A DNA stretch of 64,000 nucleotides, from assembly GCA_902729315.2 (NCBI GenBank), contig LR746272.1, forward strand, positions 3,444,035 to 3,508,034, read 5' to 3'. Positions 38,801 through 50,800 of the stretch are shown one piece after another (the stretch's first letter is position 1; every line of letters starts with the position of its first letter). The translations under genes were made by a program, and so were the position numbers. Under the pieces are notes generated by a model. It made no database searches. It was not told the DNA's origin and worked only from the letters and a program-made list of their open reading frames with translations. Source of the DNA: Spirodela intermedia (taxonomy: Eukaryota > Streptophyta > Magnoliopsida > Alismatales > Araceae).

Positions 38801-41800
38801 TAAAAGGGATCAATAGTTTACTGAAACCAAATCCGAAGGCTGACGTAAGAAGTTGAATAAAAGGAACAAAGATATTCAATGAAGGAGTGTGATGTTATCC
38901 TTTTTAAGACAAAGATAGAACATCATCATTTTGACAAGGCCATAAATATAAAGAACGTAGATAATTTTAGCATAACTAGTGCGATCAATTACCTCTCAAG
39001 TGTCTGATTTTTTCGAAGCTGCATGCGAGAAAAATTGGAATGCCAGGCAAGATTCCCTGGATACCAGGCCAAAGGCCTGATAGGCTCTGTCTCATACTCG
39101 TGCCCAAGCTGCTGAGACAAAAAGATGCTAAAATGTCAACAAATGAAGGGAAAAAAAAATCTGGAATTGCCTGCATAACGAACATGAAACATACATCAGC
39201 CTCAAGTGACTTTGAGAAGTCATTCTCCAACTGCGATTGAATATCTTTATAAAACTGACCACTGCAAATGAAAGTAAAAATTATTAAGATTAAGTATGCA
39301 GATAACGTCTATGCATATATCTAAATATTTCAGATATTGTAGAAAAAATTATTGGTATATAATCTCTGAGTACATTTTAAACAAAGAAGACACTTTCTCA
39401 TGATTAATAATCAATGTCAAATATACGACCGTACTGATAAACTAACTTTTCACTCTACTGACGTCCACATCATCAGACGATAACCAGTTTCGCATGACAC
39501 GCCTTTAAAACCCAAGAGGCATCAGATTTCGAAATGGCAACGACACAAGCAGAGAAGACTACCACGAAGAGACCCTGAAAGTTGGGCAGTGAAAACTGAA
39601 ACAGACTAGGGGGAAAAAGTGAACACGAACATAAGACAAGGATTTATAGATATCACATATGGCAAATAAGTAGAGTATTATTCAAATATGTTGAGACATA
39701 AAAGATATCCATACTCACATTGCCAGAACCAGCTAAGGTTATTCAAATGGTAAAAACCAGACACTAGAAAATGCACCTATTGTTCCTTGACCACTCTAGC
39801 CTATTTTCAAAGCCCCTTAAGTTCATTAAAACCATCATAATGTTCAAAACACTCTTTCCAGTCAACATAAAGAAGCTACGTCAGAAAACCTACCACGAGA
39901 ACCAAAATTACCCTGATACACATAAATACGCCTTAGACCAAAAGGTGAGGACTTCTGGGCTTCAGGGACACCAGAAGATCACAGGAAATTCGCAAAAAAA
40001 TCATGTTCCGCTGAATCTACTATAACTTAACTACCTAACAAGTGGCAACCAGAATTACTAGAGGTATCTACGACATGATGATTTCACAGGGTTTTTGAAA
40101 AGGAGGCCATAAGCTTATTGCTGATCATTATAGAAAGCAAATGCATGGTTGAGAGAGCTAATTGACAAATAAAGCAAGACTTCTTTGTGTTCACCAAAGT
40201 CAACGGAAACAAATAAAAAATCGTGAAAAAAAGCACTGGGGCCAAATGAGTCTAAAAAATATATATATAATGGGGCTTTTCAGCCAAAAGAATTAATGTA
40301 GTTCATCTAGATACCTAGAATTAATCCTGAATGCAGCCGGTAGAGGTTTACGGAGGAAAGATATAAACTTACTCCACTCCTCTTCAGACACAATGCCTTG
40401 TTCCTGTCAACAGAAGCAGCTTGTTATGTAAAAACCTGCCCTACTACAGCAACACAAGCTTTAATCTTAAAATAAAAAATTTGATATCACATCCTTCAAA
40501 GAAAAATATAAAAGCAGACCATTTTATTTTTTATGCTTCACTCCAGCATCAACTGCATGGGCCAGATAGCTGCGGACCCCAGATTGGTGATGAACTCACA
40601 AAAGTTTCAACACCAACAGAGGCATGAAACTACTTCCAAAGGGGGGGCCAAATAAAAGTAGCTACTATTACTGATGCTAAATAGCAGAGAATTTAAGGTC
40701 ATATAAGACGATCACAAGCCAGAAACCATTAATAACCTTTGCCTCGTTATCAGTTTTTCTATGTTCAAATTAAAAAATAAGGCACAAAGAGAGCATAGAA
40801 GTTTCTAGGCCCTCTGAAATGTTTAAGCTTAGATATCCCCTAAGAAGAGCTTAATGAAGACTGGATACTCTAAGAAGGCTAATCATCAAACAGAGACAGA
40901 TTATGCTTACAAATCCCTTTCAACATAACATTCACGCCTGGAGGCTCTTTACCTGTAAGTGGTTTATCCAATGGAATACAATGTCTACAGAAGAAGATGA
41001 CTGGAAATAATTTTTTATACAAAAAGGGTTCCAAAAAAACTTATTAACAAGTGAAGAAAGTATAAGGTAGTTGCAGAAACATAAATGGACTCATGTAGCA
41101 CCAACTGAGCTGTCTCAACATTTTCTCCCAGTTTTTCAGAACGGAATAGATGTCAAAAAGTATAGTGATGGAGCTTAGGATTTCATTCATGATATTCAAA
41201 AAGTATCACAAATTTAGAATTAATCTATATAATCATTTATTCATGACACTTAAAGCGTCACCTAGGGGATCCAATAAAAGCATCACGAATACATCCCTGT
41301 CATGGAGGACTCATTTGCACGTTTGCCTCACTTGATGCCATCAAATGCAAGAGAATATTGTCCATCCACCACACCCAATGTCACCCTAAATGACCATGGA
41401 AATGACCATTCTGTCACACGTTCAATTGGCATGCATAAGTAAAGTGATGCTTTCTAAAGAGCTTAACATGAGTTTTGCACTTGTTAAAAAAGTTATGAGG
41501 TAATCAAATACAAAAGGGGTGGGAGTAATGTAGTGACATTACTCCCACCCTATTTGTAGGCTTTTATGCTAAAAAACTTAGACAAGCACAAAGGATGATG
41601 ATCCCATAAAAAATTGGCGTTCCATGCAATTGTGCAACCCTAAAACATACTTATTTACCAATCATCAAGCATAAAAAACAATAGAAAATACACAATGGCT
41701 TGCACTAATCCACCAATATTTTATACATCCCTCTCTAAAAATCCTTCTACTATATAGCATTCACTTCTACCAAAAGAACACATTTCATATTTTAAATTAT

Positions 41801-44800
41801 CCAAAACAAGGAAGTGTCAACAGAAATCGTTAAGGTGGATAGACTACCAAAAAAAAGATCCACTCCTACATTTTGGGCATTCCAATTTCCTGCGATTCTC
41901 TTGTACACCAATCTCCAGCACTTAGGAAGAACTCACTCTTAAGTCTAAGAATTGATAGATGATATCACAGATATCTGCCATGTTAAATATTACATATCTG
42001 TTCACGTTTATCGATAAGTTACCAACATAAGCATTGTCATCGAGAACTCGTATAACTTTTAGGGCCCAAATTATCTTGTTTGTCATAGGACCCAATTGAA
42101 TATCTGAATCATATTAGTTCATATTAATTGAAATGAATCGCCAAAACATATTGCTACCAAACATTCATGAATTGAATCTGATAAGATATGTTACAATACC
42201 AACTATCGCTATTTTCAAAACGGATTCAAGAGAGGGTTTGAAATGGTGACCAACTAAGAATAGAGATGACCAACTATCATCACTACATGCAAATCCTTCT
42301 TAAGCTAGGGAAAGATATTTTTTTGATTTAGAAAATGATTATCATGCATCTCAATGACGACTTCACTGTGACTACTAGTTTGAAGGTGACTAACGTTGGT
42401 AAAGTTTAATAACACAATAAAACGACTTCAATCGTGTATGTTAAAACTGAGAAAGACATTTTGTGCTGCAAAAAATTTGATCAACATTGGTGCTCTATGC
42501 AAACATATACTCTCTCAATAGAACAAATTAACTACATATATTATTTCACTTACTTATTTCGTCAAGTAAAATAAACAGTTATTAAAGACGATCCAATATC
42601 ACAAAGACAATGTGCTCATTAAGGTTTACATACATGGACTAAAATACCAATGCATTTCTTGAATGTGAAACAAGATACAACGGTTTGTGTTGAATATCCT
42701 TCGTTATGCTAGAGACTTAAAAACTTTCACTTGATTCCCTTGTCCAAAAATTATTTTATCTTCTTTGCCCCAATGAAAATTGCACATGCATCTTCATTTT
42801 TTGGGCTACCTCATTCTTGATAACTTTCTCCAACACTTTTAAGCCTTTTGAACTGATCATAAAGCCTAACAATAGTAAGCTTCAACTCATCAAACTACAA
42901 TAATGGAACAGCAACCTCCTATATAATAAAGATCTTAGCAACTCTGACAAATGCAAAAGACATCTTTCCTACACTGATATAAATCAATGGATCATAAAAA
43001 AAAGAAAGCAATGACCCAACCAGTGAATAGTTTTAGGCATTGACTCATCATTCTCATCAATGCACTAGGTAGACTGATTAACATCACCAACAGATAATAA
43101 AAGCCTTACGTGATTCATATTCATAAGGGGGTCTTGAGGTTGTTTCACGAAGATCCTTCATAAGGGATTCTTCCAAAAAATCCAATAGTTTCATATTCAT
43201 AAGGGAGTCTTTAGGATCATTACTGAATGCACGTATGCAACAGTCTTTTATACTGACAAAACTCTCCTCATACCCAGGCAGCCTCTGTCAGTTAGTGTGC
43301 TGTCCTCTCAGTCTCTTCCAATCAGTCGTCTTCAGGCTTCACCAGCAAAGGTACACTAAGAACATTGGAGAAATGGGGCTTAGAACCCTAATTTGTGATT
43401 TAGTAAAATTCGGTTTACAAAGAGATTGGTATTTATACCAAACTAGTTATCATGAGAGAACCAGACCGGTTCAGACCGGTCTGGTTCAGTCTACGACTGT
43501 GATATGAAAGACAAGTAACTAAAAAAGAACGGAAAAATTACAAAAATAAGATCAAGAAAACAGTAGCTCATTCCTCAACAGTTGTTGTCTGGGGCTACCC
43601 TTGACTTTAATACTTGTCATCCACACAAACAACAGTTCTAGGGTGATATCCCTTTTTTATAGAACATTGATTTGAAACTCAAGAATTTAAGCTCTGAAGC
43701 TGCCTCTTGTACATTATCATTGATTAGGGGTGCCTCCACGATGCATACAACACATCATCACAGACATGGGTATATGATATAAAACTTTACTCTAATACCA
43801 CCCAACATAGTAGAAGCCAAATAATTGAACAAAGATTCTCGAAGCCACAAGGCATGAAAGAGATAAAAATGAATTGGAGGAAAGTACTTCTTCTATAAAT
43901 CAGAATAGTCCACAAAATTTTGAATAGTGTGCCTTCCATATATTTGGATCACCTGGAAAACAAGAAACTACTAACAGCAACGATGTTTTTAGGCCATCCT
44001 AACAATTATGCACAGATATTTTAATAGTTCGAGAAGAATACATAAAGGGAGCCCCATTTATATCACTGATCATGCCAAAAGCTTGCAATTGAAATGAGAC
44101 AAAGAAAGTTGATCACAAAATGTCAGTAGTATAACAAGTAATCAGGTGCGATTGTTGCATATAAGGAAGCTTCAATCGAGGAATAAGGATCTTGATATTT
44201 ATTTTTCCAAATATGAGGTGGGGCCTCTTGACATTAAAAAGAATAAGTTGTACGCGTCTTTGGATGTAAATAGACCATGTTTTATGATCCAGTACCATCT
44301 ACTACCACCAATGAATGATCTTCTTAGACTGTGGATCTATAACTCCATCATATCTAAAACGATGGGAGCGTGAAATGCCAGCACAATCAACAAACAGAAG
44401 ATTGTGCCAGCTCTGACTGTATTAGCAGTCTTTAAGATAACTAACTGTATGATCAATCTTCAAGATAACCATCTGAGTAAAAGGTAACGATTTATCAGGT
44501 CTCTTTCCCAGAAGATAGATAATATAGAGCTGAGAGTGATAATCATGATACATAAAAAAACAGATAAAAAAGAATCATGCAAAACCAGAGGGGATTGAGG
44601 ATCATTTATAGTCAACACAGATGATTTCAATAAAACCCCACTCCTGGAGTGTCTTTGTAGGTTAGACCAGAAGGATGAGTTATTCTGGATCTAAATAGTA
44701 AAATGAACAAACTCTGAAGCTGAAATAGATACTTCATATTGCCTTAAACCTCAACTCTGTAACCGGGCTGGAAAAACACCAGTAAGGGTATCGACCTCAT

Positions 44801-45523
44801 GACTTGTTCGATTTCACACGAAACAGATGCTGGGTCATGGGACAGGTTTGGAAATATTATATAAGTTCCTGCTCAATTCACATTCTCTCCATTCCAACAA
44901 TCCTAAGAAATGTTTATGACGACCGGAAGTATAGAACTGAAAGAACAAGGAAAATCGCAACCAGACTTCTCCAAATGCACCAAAGGAGAGGCACAGTCTA
45001 TTGTTACAGCCAACACAGTCCATTAACGGACATGGGAATAAATGGAAAGTTCATATGATATTACGTGACAATTGTGCATGGTTTTTATTTGTTAAAAAGT
45101 CACCCATTTCACCAAAAAAATTATCTTACCTTTTATTTGTCCATAGCCATATCCAATGCTTCAAATGAGTGACTGCTAAGTAAAATCAAACATCTACAGA
45201 TGATACACAAAATGCCAACAGGGACAGCCTATCCAATCTACGGAGACTACAGAATTTTTTGGGAAAGTCGGTCAGCCAAAGGGAAACATTTATATTCAAA
45301 GAAGACCTAACTGGTTCTGCCATACAAAAGTGGTTACCTTGTAGTACTCCTCAAAGGCTTGGTTCTCTGTGTTGAAGGGCTCCCATGAAGGGTTATGACT
45401 GTTGCTTTGAGAGGCAACATCGCCAGCTCTATTATCTCCATCATTGCTGTACTTCCAGAGATTTTCCCTGTTCTCCTTGAAGTGCTTCCTCTGTGTACGC
45501 CCACGTTTCTGGCCTCTCCCCAT
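23852..45523 (-). CDS. TRM4B: RNA cytosine-5 methyltransferase, NSUN2/TRM4 type (15 exons)
   Basis: Exons on the minus strand: 45523-45338, 40403-40315, 39261-39195, 39111-38993, 35983-35917, 35780-35732, 34268-34183, 34068-33788, 33695-33640, 32790-32705, 27314-27222, 26061-25677, 25572-25043, 24469-24232, 24144-23852. Every junction is GT-AG and in phase; the chain gives 874 aa. The enzyme transfers a methyl group from SAM to cytosine in tRNA and mRNA, mainly in the nucleus. The N-terminus is basic ([15 protein letters not shown]). Motif I is [16 protein letters not shown] (residues 191-206). Motif IV has Cys299 in [17 protein letters not shown]; motif VI has Cys349 in [15 protein letters not shown], the catalytic pair of this family. 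The C-terminal half is the NSUN2-specific extension, ending in an acidic tail. The third exon from the 5' end may begin or end a few bases differently. Introns are large; the tenth holds a copia element. Confidence 0.95.
27584..27800 (-). repeat. 3' LTR of the copia element (217 bp)
   Basis: It begins TGTATAAG and ends CAGACAACA on the plus strand, giving TGTTGTCTG...TACA in element sense. The purine tract AACTTGAGGGGAAG lies immediately inside it. Compared with the other LTR it carries an extra segment of about 70 bp. Confidence 0.85.
31886..32063. repeat. 92-bp direct duplication in the copia leader
   Basis: Two copies, 31886-31977 and 31978-32063, share CACCAGATCCA, CAACAGATCTCAATGG, GAACCATAACT and AGAATAGATC. 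They lie between the primer-binding site and gag. They differ by several substitutions, so the duplication is not recent. Confidence 0.8.
32103..32114 (-). other. tRNA-Met primer-binding site of the copia element
   Basis: The minus strand reads TGGTATCAGAGC, the standard initiator-tRNA-Met site, just inside the 5' LTR. Confidence 0.85.
32116..32258 (-). repeat. 5' LTR of the copia element (about 143 bp, shortened)
   Basis: It matches the left LTR from GATTTGAATCTGATCCAGTG through ATATCAGATCCCTGGA, then jumps to AGTTTATTA and ends TGACAACA. About 70 bp present in the other LTR is absent. The inner end is fixed to within a few bases by the primer-binding site at 32103-32114. Confidence 0.8.
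35156..35363. repeat. 29-bp minisatellite, 7 copies, in an NSUN2-like intron
   Basis: Consensus unit TTGGTCAATTTCCTAGGTTG plus GTTAGGTTG. Six units are 29 bp and one (the fifth) is 34 bp. The array sits in the intron between exons 6 and 7 of the methyltransferase gene (34269-35731). Confidence 0.85.
35984..38992 (-). other. Intron 4 of the NSUN2-like gene, no nested gene seen
   Basis: A 3.0-kb AT-rich intron. Open frames are short and not recognised. No retroelement domains or target duplications were found. Confidence 0.5.
41511..41556. repeat. Compact hairpin, 21-bp arms and 4-base loop
   Basis: The arms 41511-41531 and 41536-41556 are reverse complements with two mismatches, and the inner 15 bp (GGGTGGGAGTAATGT) pair perfectly around the loop AGTG. 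It lies in intron 1 of the methyltransferase gene. It could be a fold-back element remnant or a palindrome formed by local inversion; it is shorter than typical plant miRNA precursors. Confidence 0.85.
43459..43488. repeat. 12-bp inverted repeat around CCGG
   Basis: GAACCAGACCGG is followed after 6 bases (TTCAGA) by CCGGTCTGGTTC, its exact reverse complement. A TATAAATA-like palindrome lies about 25 bp to the left. The pairing suggests a promoter element of an unrecognised LTR or MITE. Confidence 0.6.
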
Positions 45524-47760
45524 TGGGTATCCTAGACAAGTACTGAACACTCAAGACACCTGATGAAGAGGCAACTTTTCATAAGTGACAGAGCAAGGAA
45601 AAGTGTCACACACAGTATCCACAAGCAATTCAGTTAGATGTATTGTCACAAGATCTATTGTCAATTTAGATGTACAAACAGATGAAGTTTCAGTTAATTT
45701 TTGTTTTCTAAAAAGTAACTCATAATTTGCTCAATATTTTAAAAGGTAGAGTAAAACCATCAATTAGGTCCAATAAAGGGTGACAATATAGCAGATCATG
45801 CACATTCATTCAATACACAACAGAAGAAAAACTTTACCAAAATCTGGACAGGTAGGAATTCAGTTGCAAATACCTCTATATTCAGCATTCCTCCACAAAA
45901 GGCTACAATAAAGGAGGTATGTATAAAATTAATCTGCCAAATTAAAGGACTTCTCCCTCTATATTGATAATACTCATCAAAACTTGATACATGAGTTAAT
46001 CTAACCGAAAAAAAAACCCACCGCATATAAAAATTCCACTGCATTGTAGAAGCAAAGTGATAGAAAAGAGACCATGCAATTTTTTATATCTTTGATAATG
46101 ACTTAGTATATATTATAATATAATAAAATCTAAGAATACACATAACAATCACTTTATACGGTACATCGTCATAGAATTGCTAGTGTAATCATGAAAAATT
46201 CAACGTGTCAACATTTTTTTCAAATTCTCTAATTAACTTTCCTGGAGAAGACTGAGCTTTACGCAAACACTTTTCAGATAAAGCAGCGTTGAGCAAAAAA
46301 ATACCATAATACTGTAGACATGCTTCAGCATGTCCTATAATGTGGGTTGTGCATTAGGTTTCTTTCGGAACCCCTTTCATATTCTCATGCTATTTCCATC
46401 CCCACCTATAAAAAATTGGATCATGTATAAAATCAGGCAAAGAAGGGGACATATGCCTTATGTCCATTTGATTTCCAAGCTGTGGGCCTCAAAATCAACC
46501 CCATATGGATAAAACGTTAGATTCGTGCCCTTCTCACCGAAAATATTTTCTTCATCCTATCATACATAAAAGTGTGCATCCTGATTAAAAAATAAAGCCC
46601 ACTTTCTGTGCATCTATGGATTTGATCATTCCTTTCTTTCTGTACGGCCACAGGATATGTTTGTCAAGACATGATACTTTCATCAAATTCGAGTGACAAT
46701 GTTGATCTCCACTGGTTTACAAATCTATTTTTTCACTGCTAAAAATAATATTTTATATTTCTCTTATATTTGTTCTCCTCCTATACAAAAAAAAGTCTAA
46801 ATGAAAAATTCCTAAACATGTCAAAGGAGCACAGAAGGAGTCTTCAATTAGGCTTCTTGTTCTCCACAGCCTCACAACGGTACACAAAATATACTGGCCT
46901 GGTAAATAGAAAAACGTTTAGTCATTTTCGTCAGAGGGTGAACAAGATATAACTAAGGTGCCAAGACGACTGAGGAATGAAAAGATAGGAGGCTTTCCCA
47001 CGCTCACCTACCACCCTGGTTTCCTCTGCTCTTGGCCCTCTATGATAACCCTATGGCCAAGCATTAGCAACGGCAACTTCTTGTAAATAACCCCTACTCT
47101 ATTGACAATCTTGGAAACTTCATCGGTAAAACTTTCGAGTTCAAAGCAATTCAGCTTTAGTTGGAGCATGGCTATTCCAAATAAAACTGCATTTCACTAT
47201 CCTTGTTACTCCCAGGATCTTGATTGAACCAGTTGGAATCAGAAAAAACCGTCAGGCAACCTCAGATACCAAGATGTTTGATAGGCCTTGGTTTCTTGAA
47301 GTTGGGAATGAAGACGATGTGGGCAGGAGCTTAGTAAGCTGCTCGTTGCGGACGACATGCCCTCACACAATCCTTCCATTCCAGGAGAAAAACGACACAT
47401 AAAACTCAGACACTCATCTTCGTAAAGGTTCCCAAGAAAAAAGAAAATGCAATCTCGCCGCAGACATGGACAAAAAACAGAGGGAGGGCAATTAAGACAA
47501 AGAAGGGAGCATAAAGAGCATAACCAATGGAGCTTCAGGGTCGACAAGATTGGATAGTGACGTAGAAGTTGGCTACACAGCGGCGGCGTCGGCGAAGAGG
47601 TGCAGGGGTGCAGGGGTGCAGAGAACGTAGGTTAGGACGAGCATGAGGAAAATGAGTGAGAATCGACGATCCTCCCGGCAAAAAGCCCGCTCAGGCTCTA
47701 TAAGTTTTCACGAGAAGAAGGGCCAAAAACGAGCGCAAGAAACATGGCAGGTGGAGACCG
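45524..47760 (-). other. Probable 5' leader and possible leader intron of the NSUN2-like gene
   Basis: No coding feature is supported. A GC-richer block at 47550-47760 resembles a promoter and first-exon region for the gene to its left. A possible splice acceptor ATCAG/GTGTCTTG lies at about 45553-45565, so a leader intron is plausible. Transcript evidence is needed to decide. Confidence 0.35.
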
Positions 47761-47794
47761 GTCCAGCATTGTCAAGCCCGTGAAAAGAAATCAA

Positions 47795-47814
47795 TGGGCC
47801 GCTGAGGCTGGGCT
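47795..47814. promoter_or_regulatory. Site II-like TGGGCY pair upstream of the NSUN2-like gene
   Basis: TGGGCC at 47795-47800 and TGGGCT at 47809-47814 match the TGGGCY core bound by TCP factors. It is frequent in promoters of housekeeping, ribosomal and organelle-protein genes, in line with an RNA methyltransferase. No TATA box is obvious. Confidence 0.35.
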
Positions 47815-47860
47815 CAGGCGCACATCTCAACCCACTTTTAGGTGGAGATAGTTTTCCTCA

Positions 47861-50800
47861 TCCGGGACTGTACCAACCAGCAAAGCCGCATCAGGACTTT
47901 GTTCTGATCCCACCTCGTTGCTTGACACCACAGAAACAACAACAGCACCCTACTTTTCTCAATTTCTTTCTTTAAAGTCGGTGGTCACAGCAACCTGCAT
48001 ATATAAAAAATGCACCCCCCTCCCCCCCCAAAAAGGTTTGACCTTGCCGTTGAACTGTTATAAATATCAGACTCATGCAATGAAACCGAAATAACGCAGT
48101 GAGAAGTATCCATTCAAGTTGTGCGAAGTTTCAACAATTGAACAACTCTCATGGCAGAAAATTATTGTTAGCTCTTACAAATTCAAGAAACTTGGTGCCA
48201 AAGACACAAGGTGCAAGCAACATCGAAAAGAATCTTCATCTAAAATCTGCTCCAGCGACCTTATGAACTAAGAAATGTATACCCATTCAATCTTGCCTAC
48301 CATTTATCTCCCTCATTAGTCCCCATAGTCTAGCATGCCTCTCAAATTAATTACCCCTATTGTTTGGTCATAATTCCTAATTATGCTATGATGACACTCT
48401 CCTAAGGCTTGTAATCCTCATGTCCCATGTTCATGAATTAATGGAGACTGAGATTACAGGGGTCTTCAATAACTAGCTTAAAAGAAACTTGGTGTTATTG
48501 GTCCTAGAGCCTCCAGTCTCTTCAGTCCAATTTTTCCCTCTCTCATCCTAGTACCACCTATCTTCCATCTTGGCTTTTGGAATTACTCTTATGTTGTTGA
48601 TATTTAAACTGGCATTAAGAATTAAAAAGTACTTATGAAGTTATAGTGTTATAAAAATTTATAGGCAATTGTGCTAGAACCTTATTAAGGTCTCATGTTA
48701 GATAGAGTAACTTCAAGTAAAATGGTCAAAATGGTCCTTATTTCAAGAAAATGGATTAACTTAGAAGTATATTTGTCTTGTAAATGTAGATTTACGATAA
48801 TTACTGCTAATGCTTCCTAAAAAGATAGCCAAAACGACTAAATGACAAGGCACTAAATCATATACAAATTAGTTCTTGCATGGTCAAAATTATTCTCCAC
48901 TATAACTCCAGCCACCACTCGAAGCTAAATTAATGTCAGTGTTTCTTGAAAAGAATACACACAAGAATATCATAAATCAAATGTCCCAAGTTTTTCTTCT
49001 TATTATTTACACATTCTAAGTGGTTCTCTATATAGTAGTTTTTCTTCTTACTATGTATGCCAATGGCTTAATGGATAAGCTATTGGTTTAAATGTTGAGG
49101 ATATCTTAAATCTTTAAAAGATGTGTCATATTGATTAGGATAGTTTTCATTTCCAATTAAATCAAGGTTTTGATTGTTAAAACATGGTGAAAAATAGGAG
49201 AAGAGTGTTAACACTCTATTCTCATATAATAAATAATGTAAGTTTTATGTAATTCTTACATGAATTGATGTGAAATACAAATTATTTAGCTTAGGATGTA
49301 ATTTCAAATGTTTAAAGTGGTCTGTAGTAAATTTACAATCATATTTATATTTTTGATGATTTTTATGTTGATTTTTTAATGTATGTGTTAATACAGACAT
49401 CTAAGGCTTATAGCCTTGAGATGTATTTTGATTTGTCAAAAATGTGTTCATGAAATTAGATATTGAATTAGATTTTTTAGTGATTTTCTAAAAATTGATT
49501 AGAGTTGTGTTGAGTTATATGGAGAATACTTATTGATAAAAGCTCTAAGCCTTCTCAGCCATGTCAACATAAAATGTTGACATAATCAATGGTTTTCACA
49601 TGTTAGTAACCTCATATGGCAACCATCAATGGTCACATCATTAAACCACATCAATTGAGTCAACTTGACATCCTAAGTTCATGAAAATTTGAAGGGGAAA
49701 ATAATCATCTCTTGAACTTTATATTAAGATATGTCAAATTTAATACCTATAAAACTGAATTTACATTAAAATTAAGAAGTATTGTGGTGATACAAGTCAA
49801 ATCCACATAGAAGATAACAAATCAAATAATAATTTCTTGTATTCTCTAAATCAATCTGAATATAAATAAAAGTTAGGCTTTATTACACAACCAAACGGGG
49901 AAGTCAAGATAGTATTTTTTACTCATTAAAAGATACAAAGACATTAATTCAAGGAATATTTATTAAGTATTATTTGATCATCCTCAACATGGTTAAAGCT
50001 GCAACACCTTCCAATATTTGTCAACATCTTTACAAAAAGAGAGGAATAAAATCAATTTTCGAGTAGCATCCTCTTCATCAAAATTCTAAACAAACTATCA
50101 ATCTACACCTTATTGTAAAACTTTATCTATTGTGATGCCTTTCACATTTATTGTGAGGAAAATTTGTGATTGGAATCTAATTTAATCACTTGAGGAAGTT
50201 GAACTTATTAATCATTCATTCTCTACTTAGAGTTGTGAATCTAGAAAGAAAATTTAGAGAGAAATTCTATGGAAACTAAGTCAGATAATCAACAATTGTT
50301 AATCAAACAATCAACCTCAATCAAACCTAATAACATGATTTATTCTTAGAAAGTGAATCTAGAAAGTGCATCAAATCACAATAAAATCTTTGTCTTACAA
50401 CCATTAATCTAGGAACACCATAAGACTTGAAAAATTATGTAGTTAATTGACTCATTCAAAATAAGTCTTATCCTTATAGATAATAAGATTAGATATGTTC
50501 AATCCCCCCTTCTTGATATAAGTGCAACATAAAATCCTACATATGTAAGAAAGGATTAGGTGTTATGCTTCACCCTAAAATTATGAAACTAGATGAAGGG
50601 TAAAAAATTTCTTTTGGTTTGACTCTGTAGAGTTGTGAATCTTAGGAATGATCTCTAGATGAAATCTTGTATTGATTAGAGATGTTAAATCAAGTAAAAA
50701 TGTGGCTAAAGGATGTAATTCAATGTGTATTTATCTAATGATTTAGTAGAACCCAGGGAAGTGGAAACAAATATAGTAGTTGGAGAGTGAAGTAGGAATT

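Larger units (their letters stand above)
40404..45337 (-). other. Intron 1 of the NSUN2-like gene, 4.9 kb
   Basis: This is the largest intron without an identified full transposon. It contains a short hairpin (41511-41556). A promoter-like block near 43080-43580 has a CCGGTCTGGTTC inverted repeat and a GGTATTTATACC palindrome; this could be LTR-derived but has no proven limits. A degenerate Met-tRNA primer-site match (CTCTAATACCA, about 43790-43800) lies nearby. No coding region is supported. Confidence 0.45.

Noticed and set aside
43144-43580. Solo LTR with GTTGT target duplication
   Set aside because: GTTGT occurs at both sides, but the left end would not start with TG, so the boundary is not convincing.
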